Shown: positions 26,815 to 38,800 of the stretch, one piece after another
Layout of the letters: the number at the start of each line of letters is the position of its first letter
How positions within the stretch are numbered: the first letter of the stretch is position 1
From: Patagioenas fasciata
Taxonomy: Eukaryota; Chordata; Aves; Columbiformes; Columbidae
Assembly (NCBI RefSeq): GCF_037038585.1
Contig: NC_092525.1
Location: 31,150,367-31,214,366, forward strand
Length of the DNA: 64,000 nt
Direction of reading: 5' to 3'
Notes under the pieces: generated by a model
What the model was told of the DNA's origin: nothing
What the model saw: only the letters and a program-made list of their open reading frames with translations
Database searches by the model: none
Position numbers and translations under genes: made by a program

Positions 26815-26874
26815 TTAATCTGTTTCTTTCTCCTTTTCATCATCTATCCGATATTCCTCAACTTCTTGAAGCAT
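26815..26874 (-). CDS. SLC44A3: Candidate terminal coding exon of SLC44A3
   Basis: Read on the - strand, a TTAACTAAC branch-point-like sequence (about 26,899-26,891) is followed 17 bases later by the first AG. After it comes a 60-bp phase-0 frame, [19 protein letters not shown] then TAA. The previous exon can end in phase 0 at 31,525, so the join is allowed and gives a short acidic cytoplasmic tail. The residues do not resemble the human C-terminus, the pyrimidine tract is weak and the donor at 31,524 (GTAAAC) is poor, so this is an inference. The alternative is read-through to the stop at 31,494-31,492. Confidence 0.4.
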   Translation of the reverse strand: MLQEVEEYRIDDEKEKETD

Positions 26875-29800
26875 CTCATATTTAACAAAAGTTAGTTAAA
26901 TGAAGAATAAAAAGCAAGTGTTTAATAGCTTTCCCTAGCAGAGAACTAGTCTCCTTTCGACAGCAAGAGACCAGATACAGTATTTAGTTGAAACATTTGT
27001 TACTCAGGCCATCAATAAGCTTTTCTGTATGTCACATACTGTGACTAATGAAAGGTTTATCAATCTTCATTACGGCAGCTTATGAGTCACTTACCTGCAG
27101 TAATGTCTCACTTCCTATACTGTTATGTACTTTACTGAAATCCCTGGTTGAAGTCATCTTCCCATTCAAACCTCTCCTCAAACGAAATGTGAGAGAAGCT
27201 TTCGAACAAAGAAAATAAAATGACATGCCACCGAGTAAAATCTAAAACCACCCCACACTCAGAATGAGGTGGAGCCCACGAACGTGCATCATAACAAGGG
27301 TCCAGATACGAAGTTCAGTGAGACCTCAGAACTGCACACAAGAAAATGCTGACAGACTTACCAAGGTTTGTTCTTTTTTTAGTGTCTACACTTAATCACG
27401 TTCCTCTTCTGACTAAAGCCCTGACAGTCTCTTCACTACATTCCTCCATGATACTTTATGTTTCACATCCATGTTACAGCTAACATTTCTATAAAGTATT
27501 ATTTATAACATCCTTTTATTTTTGTCCAGCCACTGCTCATCTGCTACTTTTTTGTCAAGCTTTAAATCCAGATACAAATTTTTCTGCTTGCTTTCAAAGG
27601 GAAGGCAGTTGTTTATTTATGAAAAAGGGACTATTCCTTATGTGCCCTTTGGAGAGGAGCCAGTGCATAGTTAATGATACTAACTTGTAAAAACACTCCC
27701 CAAAGAGTATGATTAAAAGAAAGACACCTACGTCATAACCATTAATTATCTTGACTAGAGAGAATTTCTACCAAGGGTAATTTCCATCGATGAGCTCAGC
27801 ACTGTTCCTTAATTTGTTGCACCGGCTGTTTAGATATACAGAATAAATCAGGAAACAGTTATCTCAGAGTGCCTCCTCTACAAATGTTTCTATGTTTACT
27901 GATCCAGAGGTGACTGGGCCAGTGTTCCCAGAGAAGCACGGAAAAACCCCATGTTAGCTGACACACCAAAAAATTAAAAAGACAGCTCCATGACCTTGTC
28001 AACTTCGTATTTTCAGTCAGACAACATAGAAATTCACAAGGAGTTTGTTTATTAACAACTTTCAGCCCATGATAACAAGTATATTAATAAAAATCAGATG
28101 TGCTGACACACAAAATATATTATTCATACAAACATTGTGTGTCATTTTACCAGAGCAGAAGGTACATCAGAGACTTAGAGAACGAATACTTTGTCCTGGG
28201 GCACTGGTAGCCTTTACTTTTTTTTCTCTGACTGTTTTTGCTATTGGTGGTCTGACTTCATGCTTCGTGGTGCACTTTACATTCAAGTCTACAAAGAGAG
28301 AAAAAAGAAGTCAAATAATGCATAGCACTAGTCCTGTTACTGCATTTAAATGCCGTAAGAGTAAACTGGGAAAATAATTATGGTTCTTTTGTGTCTCAAA
28401 TCCACAGTCCTCTCGCAGGGAATACCCCACCCCGGTTTCTGTGCTTGGCAAAAACATTACTGAAGAATGCAATAACAGACCCAAACAATGGAAAAATGAA
28501 ATACAACCATCCCTCCCTGTAGCAATAAACTGAAGCAGTGCTCTGTAGCCCAACTGCCTATAGTAGAATGCCCACAAAACTGTGTGAGAGTTTGCTAGAG
28601 CCTGGTACCTCTTGAAAGGAGATAAAGAAAACCCACCAAGATCTGTCACAGTTGTGTCAGAAGTAGCCAGCAGGGCACAAGACAGAAGTAGTAGTGTCCA
28701 GCAGGTACAGGTGCTGGGGCGCTTGGTAGGTGCCGGTGCTTGGCCCCCCTGTGCTGGGGAAAATCAGTCCAGATTCTGAACTTGCTAGGGCAGCCTCTCA
28801 GGTTGGGCAATTTGCAATACTTTTTCAGATGTCAGTTAGTGAGCGTTTATTCTCAGGACTTTCCCAAGCCTGGGTGTGGGGGAACAATCCCTTCTGGCAC
28901 TTCAGCTTTTTTACCCCAGCATAAAAGAGAGTAAGTAAATATATACATGGATGGAAAATAAAGAAAGAAGCAGGGTGGGGATGGAGATGGAAGACTCTGT
29001 TCTTACAGCTCTGGAACTTCAGCAGTTCCAATGTGAAATCCAGCAGCAGCCCACCACTCTTCTGACTTTGCTACAGCAGATATGTGAAGGACTATCTAAA
29101 CAGGATTTATCTCCCATCCCTTGCCATTGTCTGATCTTTCTCTGCTGGGCACACTGGGGAATGGGAAGAAGGGTGAGAACAAATATTTGATCCATCCATT
29201 TTGCACAGAGGGTTTCCTGAGGAGGGAAAGCAATAGAAGGAAAAACAGGATACTGCATGTTGCTTGCTGTGAGACATCAGGAGATACATGAGAGTCTACA
29301 TCCATTCTTCTTGGGACATAAAGCCAAACACATTAGCTGGCAGATAAATACATATCCCACACTCCTGTCTCACCATAGGTTGGAGCTCTGTCCCATCTTC
29401 ATTGTCCTGGAAAGGTCTCGTGCTTCTGTGTCTTTGGCCTTCTGTTAACTTGTTACTCTGACTCACAAAAGTCTACAAGCAAAAACCAGGGTGAGATCAT
29501 TTGTGAATGTAAACCATTATGTAAATAAAAAATACCTGGTGAAGGAAGATAATTAGCCCAAGGCTAAGAAACTGTAGCTGGTTCCTAACTGGAAGACACT
29601 GCATGACACCAGGAGGGACTCAGGAGAGACAGCAAGGGTGAGGAATGCTACTGGGAAGGAGGAATCAAGAATGTCTGTTGCATCTGCTGCCACAGGAATG
29701 AGGACACTGGGTGTCTGAAATCCCTCACCCAGCCCTCCACCCACTGCCGCATATTGTCCTGAGGGCCACAGAGCCTCCCTTCCACCCCCAGATCTTTGTA

Positions 29801-32800
29801 GCCCGACTGTAACACAGACGCCTCTAGTCAAATGCCTTTATGTCTTGGGAAACTCCAAGTTCTCGGCTACGTAACCTTACTCTTGATCATGCAATGGGGA
29901 GGAGTTTGGACGTGCTGCCCCCAGTTTTTCCATACAAGGTTATACAGCCTGTCCTGCTTGGAAGACTCCTTACCCCTGTGGCTAAGTCCTCTCTTCACCC
30001 AAGGCCCTAGGGCATAGCTAATTACAAGGAATTAAGACCAGACTTAAAGAGAAACTACCACAAAGTTTGGAAGTGGAGAAGGAAAAGCCTCTGTTTCATG
30101 AAGTAGAATTGGCTTAAGAACTATTTTAACATTTGGCAAAACACAGGGAGAAGAACAGAGGTCAAGGTTTTAGAGTTTTCCATTCAGTAACATATTCCTG
30201 TTCGGGACACGTGCTTAAGTACTGTTCTGAATCAAGGCCAAATAATATCTATCTATCTGCTTTCTTCCGTACAAGGGGTTAAGCCTATCTTTAGCCTACC
30301 TTTTTGTCGGTTTTTGTTTTCAACAAAATTCTGTGAAAATTACAGGGAATCTAACAGCAGCATTAAAACCAAAACAAAACAAAACCCACTTCTTCTGACA
30401 CTGTCCTGAAGAGATCCATCCAGAAGATTCATATCATATGAGCTATTCTGGCTGCTGAGTTTGTTTTTCATGAATTACTAAGATTTTCTTTGTCTCATGG
30501 TTTATGAAGGAAAAGACAGAACTGGCAAAAACAGCATGAAAGGAAAAAAACATCTGCATCTTCAAATATTCTCTTAACATGAAAGCGATAGTATATATGT
30601 ATTCAAATGCTTCAGATAGAGCTATTAATTAAAGCTCTCCATCACTATTAGCAACGTAATGATTCTCCACACAAATGCTTGTAATACAATACAGCATTTA
30701 TGAGAGTAAAGACACAGAACAATCAGTCCAGAGGCAGAATAATTTAATCAAGAGACAAGACAGTATTTTGCCAAAAGAATCTGTATAGGGATGAAGTTTG
30801 CATTAAGCTTTTTCAGAACTACAGCATACATAGGATGTGGATGGCTACCTGATCTGTTGCTGGCAGCAAGAAGCTCCTTGTTCTTTACTTTTGCTTGTCA
30901 CTGTACAGTAAGTCACAACAAATATAAACATCTAACCTTACAGCACCCTATGGGTCTTTGCAGCTAGCTTATCTATTTATTTATATTTGTTATTACCAAA
31001 AATATATTAAACACATATCTAGTAAGGCCTGCAAAGTCAGTCGTTACTTAGAATCACCAAAACATTCTGCTTGGAAGAGACCCTCAGGATCATCAAGTCC
31101 AACCATAACCTAATTCTAGCACCAAACCATGTCCCTGAGAACCTCGTCTAACTGCCTTTTAAACACCTCCAGAGATGGTGACTCCACCACTGCCCTGGGC
31201 AGCCTGTTCCACTGCTTCACAACCCTTTCTGTGAACAAATTTTTCCTAATATCCAATCTAAATTTTTTCCTAAATCAAATCTGCTTATAGGGTATGATCT
31301 AAAAGAAGGCAGCAGATCACAACTAGCACACAGGAGTCAGAGGGAACCACCTCCTTCAGTTTATAAATTCATATATGATTTGTGTCCTTGAGCCCATCTT
31401 GTTCTAAGGTGTTGGAAAGCTAACAGCACGGGTTGGGAGTTCAAAATACTACATCTTGGGGAAAGAAAAAGCCCCAAAAGCTCAGAATGGCTCACATATC
31501 TTTGCTGTTATCACTGAGGTTTACCAGCAGTTCCTGATCCACAAAGTATGGCTTCTCTGCAGATCCATCATTTGTTTCCATATCAATAGCAAAGCAAAGG
31601 AACATGGCATCTGCTGTCACTTCAAACACAGAGAGAAAGCTGTGGGACATCAGGTAGGCAAAAAATCCAATCAGCAACAGAGGCACTACCCAAGCTTGCA
31701 ACTCGCGATGGTAGTTGAATGCCATCAACCCTCCAAAAACAGTAAAACACACAACAAACACCTGTAAAGGGTAGCAAGAGAGAAATGCAGCCTCATTAAT
31801 CATGGAGAAATGTTTCTTAAAAAAAACCCTCCACCAACCCCTAAGGCAAACACATTACAACCAATATTTTAGCAGCACATCTCATCTAGGAGAAAGGTAT
31901 GCAGTTTCTGGCATCACGTAATTGTCACACTTTGTGTCCTACTCAGTGTGTAAACTCTGTAGGGCAGAGGCAATCTTTTACTACATATTTATCAAAGATT
32001 CATTGCAATGGGAACTATAAAAGGGACGCCAAGGACACTGCTGAAAAGCAACCAAATAACTCTGTAAAGACCATGAGAAGGATTAAATTCCTCAAACATC
32101 TCTTATGAACTCATTTTACAGCATTGACGACACTGAGTTTAACAAAGATAAACCTTACTTACTTTGGGTGCAAGAAAAGAGAATCAAACCCTGATTTTTC
32201 ACTTCATTCTTACACAACAGTACTCTTACCTTTCCTAAAAATAGCACAAAATCTCCAAAACAGCTAATGGATGCAAGTTTAGCAGAACTCTTCGTGAAAA
32301 TCAAGACAGCATCCTTTGCTGACATACAAAAACTTGTCCCATTTATGGCTGTAGTTGTGTATGCATGCTGAAATAAGAGAAGATAATAATGCAGTAAAAA
32401 AGGACTCTTACAATCTAGATTTTACTTCGGCAAAATACAAAGCCTTAAACTCTAATTGAAAATACTGATTTTATGAATATAAAGAGTTATTTTGCATAAT
32501 ATGGCAAATTCTTTTTAAGTGACTATAATAACGATGCTTCTATTTTCAAATAGTTTTTCTACATAATTTCCACCATTAGCAATTGCTAGAATAGTGACTA
32601 AATAAATTTCTGAACACGCCCCTATCCAATTTATTTCAGAACACTGAAGTTCTCTACCCTAATTTTTGTTAATGAATATGACACAACTACTACAAAGCAC
32701 TTACTTGCCTGGAGTCACACTATCCAAACTTACTTGCCTATTTTCTATGAATCTATCACCAATACTGCTGGTAAACTATGTAAGTGGAACAAATCAATTT

Positions 32801-35800
32801 ATGTAGTTACCAAGTTATTTAAAAGTTGATGATACAAAAGCTTTTATACACAGCCCTTTCAAACTATTCATACACTACTGAAATTCAAGCTCATGGCTAT
32901 TAGCCATAAAATAAACCTTTTCATGAAAGATGAAACCAATTGTGAAAATGACTGGAAAGGAACAGCTAAAGGATCCTGGACTAGACCGTGGGTGTTATGT
33001 CGCAAAAAAATCCAGAATTGAACAGACTATAGGGTCACTCACAGTTTTTTGAGGTCTTGAAAATTTTACAAGATTTCTCTTTGTGGAGACTTGCCAAGGC
33101 AGATGGGGAGCACAGAATATTTACCTTCATGAAGTGGATTATTTTAGCACTTGTTGTACATATCTTGACATATATGTCCCATTTATAGAACTCAACAAAG
33201 ATCTGAAACTGTGTCCAAAATACCAGCTTAGAAAAACAGCACTCAAGATACCTGAAAAATATACGCTGAACTTTACCAGCAAGTCTTATGAGTAGTTTCC
33301 CTTTACTCAAAATATTAGAACGGTGATTATGCCACAAAATACTAGTTACATCTGGTACAGTCAGTAGGAATCACAGTGTACAAGGGATTACTGTTCTGAA
33401 AGAATTTATACACCCCAACATGTACTTGGTGCTTAAATTACTTCCTGTTTCACCTGGAAGTGAAAAAAAAATTACTGGCTTGCTGAAAGTAAATTATACC
33501 GGCCTACTGCAAAACAGTTCCTGTTCAAAAATCTGGTTTTTTCTTACTAATCAAAATATAAAATAGCTTCAGATATCTGAAGGCAGAGAACATTTATTTC
33601 TGCAGAGTCCAGTTTTACCCTATAGCAATTTTTGTAATGTACTGTAGTGTAGCAAAACTATATTGACATTATCTTAAAACATTGCAAAGAAAGAAATAAT
33701 ATGCAAAGATCCTTTGTCTCTTTATTGTGGATATTATTTATTTTCTATATGACAAGTGATTTTTTTTCCTCTGACTGTAAGCAAAAAGAGTAGAAGGAAA
33801 CAGTGACATCCCGTAAATACTGTATTTGCATAGTAGCAAATACATCCATAAATGGAAAAAGTACAAATAAAGACCGTGGATTTATTGCCCACTCTAAGAA
33901 AAATCAAAGACTCCACTGAACTCTACAGAAACATGTAGAGTATCTGCATAAAAATCTGTTTAAACAAGCAAGCTCACTTCATTCCTAAATAGGAAACAAT
34001 GCTTTCTGTGCTAACTTTGATCTATGCTGACACTGTTCCTGTCGCCAGGGAGGGCTGTAACAGGACCGGCAGACAGGTGTGCCCGTTGGCTCCACCAGGC
34101 ACTGCTGGTGTCCACCAGGCAGCGGCTGCACCACCATTGCCTTCCCGGTTGCCTGCCCCTCTGAAAGAGCAGCACCCTTGTCCCCTACCTCACTCAGCCA
34201 CAGCTCTGTCCGCAGCCCCCCGCCACCCCCACGGAACCCACTGCCCGCCAGCCTGCCCGCAGCAGCCTGGGCCCAGGACACGCAGCGGAGAGCGGGTGGT
34301 TCGGCAGGGCCAGCGCCAGCCTCACTGGGTGCCCCTTCCTCGGGACAAGCGCAGGGCAGATGAACTCCAGTCAGGATCCCTCTGTCTTCCGTCTGTAGCT
34401 GTCACCGAGTATTTCAAACACGGGTAGACTTATCTTTATAACATGCTGTGAGCTAAGTCTGTTCCATCATTCCCATTAATAGACAGGAAACTGAGACACA
34501 ACGTGGAAAAGGGTTTTCTAAGTTTATTTCTGTCCCTTAAGAACTAAATCCACAGACCAGATCCTGATCTGGTGAGGTCAGTATAAATTTTGCCAATAAA
34601 TTAATCAGAGATTCTGTATTCTTTATAAATAGCAAAAAATGTCCTGTTTTAAAAATCAAAAAGAATGCTGAAAATCCATGTGCACTTGTACAACAACTCT
34701 TTCCAAACTTAAAATAAATAACCATTTGTTTGCACACTAGAATTAGCCACATTGGTATCTGAGGAATGTGCAATGAAAAGAATTTCTGATATTTATTAAC
34801 TAGAACAGGTATCTTGGAAAGACTGAAAATACTGCTGGAGACTGAATACTACCTGCATAGGGATTTGTCATGTTACAAACCAGTTGATAAAAAATGGCAT
34901 TTATGACAATCACAACTTCAACAAATCAAATAAGTATCAACTAGTCATAACATTTAAGCAAGAAAGGCAGCCAGGTAATAATCCAAACTTGTAGATGGAA
35001 TATGATAGAGACAGAAATGAGAGAACTGCTGAAGGCTACAAAACTAGTCCTTGTCACACATGAAGCAAGAATGTTACTAGTACAAGCTGAAGATCTTTTG
35101 GCAAAAAAATACATTTCTGGGAAAAAAAATATAAATATATTTGGAGGGTTTCTTGTTCAGCCTAAACTGTGGATCCATACACTTTCCTCACAATTCCTAA
35201 GTTTCCCATATAAACTCCATACTCTCATCCCATCCAGCCACACAGAAATCTACATGTACTCACAATATTTGTCTAACATTTAAGCAAATGCATGTTTCCA
35301 TGAAACTCAGAGTTGCACACAAATGAGCTCAAATGACTTCTCATCCTTACCCATCAAAGAACACCTAACACGTGCAAGCTATTACCAATATTTGCAAATA
35401 ATTTTGTAATTTGGACTAAGATGCTTAGATATTCCATTAATTTTCCAGTTGCAGAATATGTGCAACAACCCAATCCCTTGTAAAGAAAAGACAGTTGCGA
35501 AGGTTAAGATGGTAGAGGACCGACAGTTAAGAACCTGCTATCACTTAGAAGTAGGTTATTTAAATGTTTTGGGTTTGGTTCTTTTTTAAGGAACATCTTA
35601 TCTTTTCCCATGCACAAAAGCTCTAGTGGACTTGGAAATGTTTGAGGGAAGGGCAGAAGGAATGATCCAAAAGGTATGGAATGTCTTCTGTCTGGGGAAC
35701 AACTGAGTACACCAGGCTCTTCTGTCTGGAAAAGAGATGACTGAAGGAGGATGCGGTGAAAAGGCTAAAAAGTCAGGAGAAATGCAGAGAGGGTAGGTAG

Positions 35801-38800
35801 GGTTAGATGGCTCACTGTTTCTATCCAGAACAAAGACTAGGCAGAGGAAGCACCATATGAAGCAGTAGGGGCCAACTTTGAAAACAGATGGTATTTCTCT
35901 TCACTGTAAGTCTGTAAGCTGTGAACTGCTGGACAAAGGATGCTCTAGCTGCTAAAAGTTCACATGAGCTCAAGCGAGACTGGGAAAATTCAGGGAAAAG
36001 TAATCCACTGAGAGTTATTAAACACACAGAAAACAAACCCAGCTCAAGAAGTCTCTAGGCTGAAAATGGATTCAGAAGCAGCCACTGGGGACGGGGAAAT
36101 AAACACTCACTCTACCTTAGCATTCACTCACAGCCGCTCTTGGAGACGGAATACTGAGCTAGACAGAGATTCAGTCTGGCCCAACACAAGGCCAATATTA
36201 TGGGTTATATCTTTGCTTAATGAACTCATGTTTTACAATGGTAGTCTCTGCTATGGTGACAAGCAAGTAACAGTGGCATCGACAGTATGCCACTGCCCAG
36301 AAAGCGTGGGAGACAGTGGGTCAGGAAAAGTCTTTTTCCTTGTACCAGCAAGTTGGTACCATATCACCACCTTTGTGAAGAACACAAGCCTCCTCTGGCT
36401 TGGAGCCTAAGAACTAGACACTAGTTTCTCAGTGCTAGGATGAATAAATAAGGAATGTGAATGTTTACATATTTCCAAATACCACAGTACGGGGGGGAAA
36501 AAAAAAGGCATTTAAAGAATACATCCTTCTGTGCTTCCCAACACAGAATGTCAAGGGTCTTGGAAGAACTGACCTGCTAGTTTCATGAGAAAGGCGCTGT
36601 GGCTCAGATCCAGGCCATAAGTTCCCCAATTGTTGTGAATAATTGCTACTTTGTGTAACAGCTGAATTCCGTCCACCATTCTAGGACTTGCTTTAATAAA
36701 ATGAGCTTGGGGAAGAGGATTGCCATAGCAACAATGCTCCTAAAAAAGGAGCAGGAGACATGCTGGTCTCACATCCTACTTTGGCTTTTTCTGCTCTGCT
36801 GGTATTTTCAGCCTAAGCTGATCTTGCTGCTGCCAACTCTCTTGGGGGCTGCCCTGGCTGGCTACACCCACTGCACTGCTGTGCAGCTCAGGCAGGACTT
36901 TTAAATGTCCAAGCTTGCAAGTGTCACAGCGGAATCCCCTCAGAAAACAAAATCCAGTAGCAAGAGGCAATGACATTTCTGTGGCTGCTGTACAGCAGTT
37001 AGCGACCCAGCAAGACAGATGCATCGTGTCTCACAGATAGCAGTGGGAAATTAGAGCAATGTGGACCTGTGAGGCCCCACCAAAGTGCTGAGGACATGTA
37101 AGACTGGAAGGGACTTTCAGCCACTCCAGTCCCTGGCTATTTCAGATTAGCACATTATATGATTTCTTCCCTTAAGTGGAGAGCTCCCTCTTAAAACTAC
37201 TCAGGGCTTTTGTCTCTCTCAGCTCTTACATTTGGAGCTATTCCAGACCATTGTCCCTCTGGTCCTTAGGAACCTTCTTCCAACTTCCAGACATCATTTA
37301 CTCACTAACAGCTTACATCTACTCACTCTTCTGCTGATCTTGCCTTGGCTCTTATACCCTCCCTACTGTTTCTCTTCTTGATATACTCATAGATGGCTAA
37401 TGGCCTTGCTCTTACCATTCGCTTGTCACAGCAGACACACACCAGGATATTCCAGTTCCCCTCTGTGAGAGAAGCCAGATCACCTAACCAGCAACTGGTA
37501 TAATGGCATTTATCGCCCTCTGTCTGGTACAAGTATTTAATCTCATACTTTCCAGACCGAACCTGCCCTTTCTGCAGCCTTGTTAAGTAAAGGCTATAGT
37601 CCTGTGGTTTACAAACACACAGAGAATATTCTCTTCCCCCACTTCTAACAAATAATCAGACAGCTAATATGCAAACAGTTGTTTTTGATTCTTAGGCTAA
37701 TTGCCATCTATAATAAACCCTGCAATAGACTCCCCAATTTTCACAAGCAGTCTGAGAAGCACAACCTTCTTTTATTTCTATTACAACTTATATTTACAGG
37801 CTGGACCTACTGGAGAAGATCTTGTCTTTCAACTTTCCTACTTCTCTGTGTCATCTGCTCCCTCCATGGCTCTCATCCAGTGGGCAGGACCAACACAACT
37901 GTCTCCTGGGAGGGCAGCTGGCTGTCCTCTCCTGCAGTATCTCACTGCTACACCTACGATTTCAAGCACAGGGGGTCAACCACAAGGATCCTGCTTTAAG
38001 TGCCCATTGCATCATGATTACCAGAGTTGCTTACAGTGGCTTCTGCCGTTAGTGCGACAGTGTTCTCATTTGGGATTTCTGAAATACAAGCAAACTGAAC
38101 ATTTCCAGAGAGTTGTTCAGAAATTGCTCAAAAGCACTGAATCATTGGTCACTCACTTCATCGTTTTTTATTTTCTTTCCCTCTCTCTCTTTTCTATTTT
38201 TTTTTTTAAATGGGACAGCAGAGAGGAGAAAGGTTATCAAAGCAAGAATTAGTTAGTCTTGTTCATCCCTATTCCCTACATGATTCACCCTACAGAGAAA
38301 GTAAAGACCTAAGGAATTTTATATCCTGTTTATTGCATACCTAAAGGCTCTAGAGGCAAAATAACATATTTAAAATACAAGTTAACTGAAGAGGAACATT
38401 TTAGCCAACCGCATTTTCAAGAGAATCAAAAATTTAGCTTAACATCTAGAAGTAATTTTGCCAATAACATTAAACTGCAATATTGTTTTTGGGAGGAAAA
38501 AGAAGTATTCGATGGGATGAGGCACAATGTATTTGGCAGTGTGCAGAAGAACTGTACTTACATTAGCATGAATGAATTTTGGTTTTATCTAGGTCACTTC
38601 TCCAGAAGGCATTTAACCACAGCCTCCTGATAGGCTTCCATCCAAAGTTTAAGAGACAATCAACTGCCATGGATATATGACCACAAGACAGACTTGCTTC
38701 TGTTTTTTCACAGTAGACAGTTGCTGGCTTTCAGGATCAGTGAATGGTCTCGAGACCAGCAACTGCAGGCTCACAGCCCACCGACCTCAGCAATGGCCAC

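Larger units (their letters stand above)
26875..31524 (-). other. SLC44A3: Putative last intron of SLC44A3 (or flank)
   Basis: 4.65 kb with no recognised exon between the last conserved SLC44A3 exon and the candidate terminal exon. It holds one clear CR1 fragment at 31,047-31,272. If the protein instead ends by read-through at 31,492, this stretch would be 3' UTR and intergenic DNA, with a possible AATAAA at 30,981-30,976. Confidence 0.5.

Noticed and set aside
28170..28291. Possible SLC44A3 terminal exon after a CTCTTTGTAG acceptor
   Set aside because: In the required phase 0 it reads Thr-stop; the open frame ([11 protein letters not shown]...) needs a different phase and resembles no SLC44 tail.
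33999..34427. 142-codon open frame in the GC-rich patch
   Set aside because: Open because of GC-rich composition; overlaps open frames on the other strand and other frames, and shows no homology.
37701..38252. 183-codon + strand open frame, the longest in the window
   Set aside because: Antisense to SLC44A3, rich in Ser/Phe/Leu, adjoining repeat-like sequence, with a poly-pyrimidine tract near its end; no domain or splice context.
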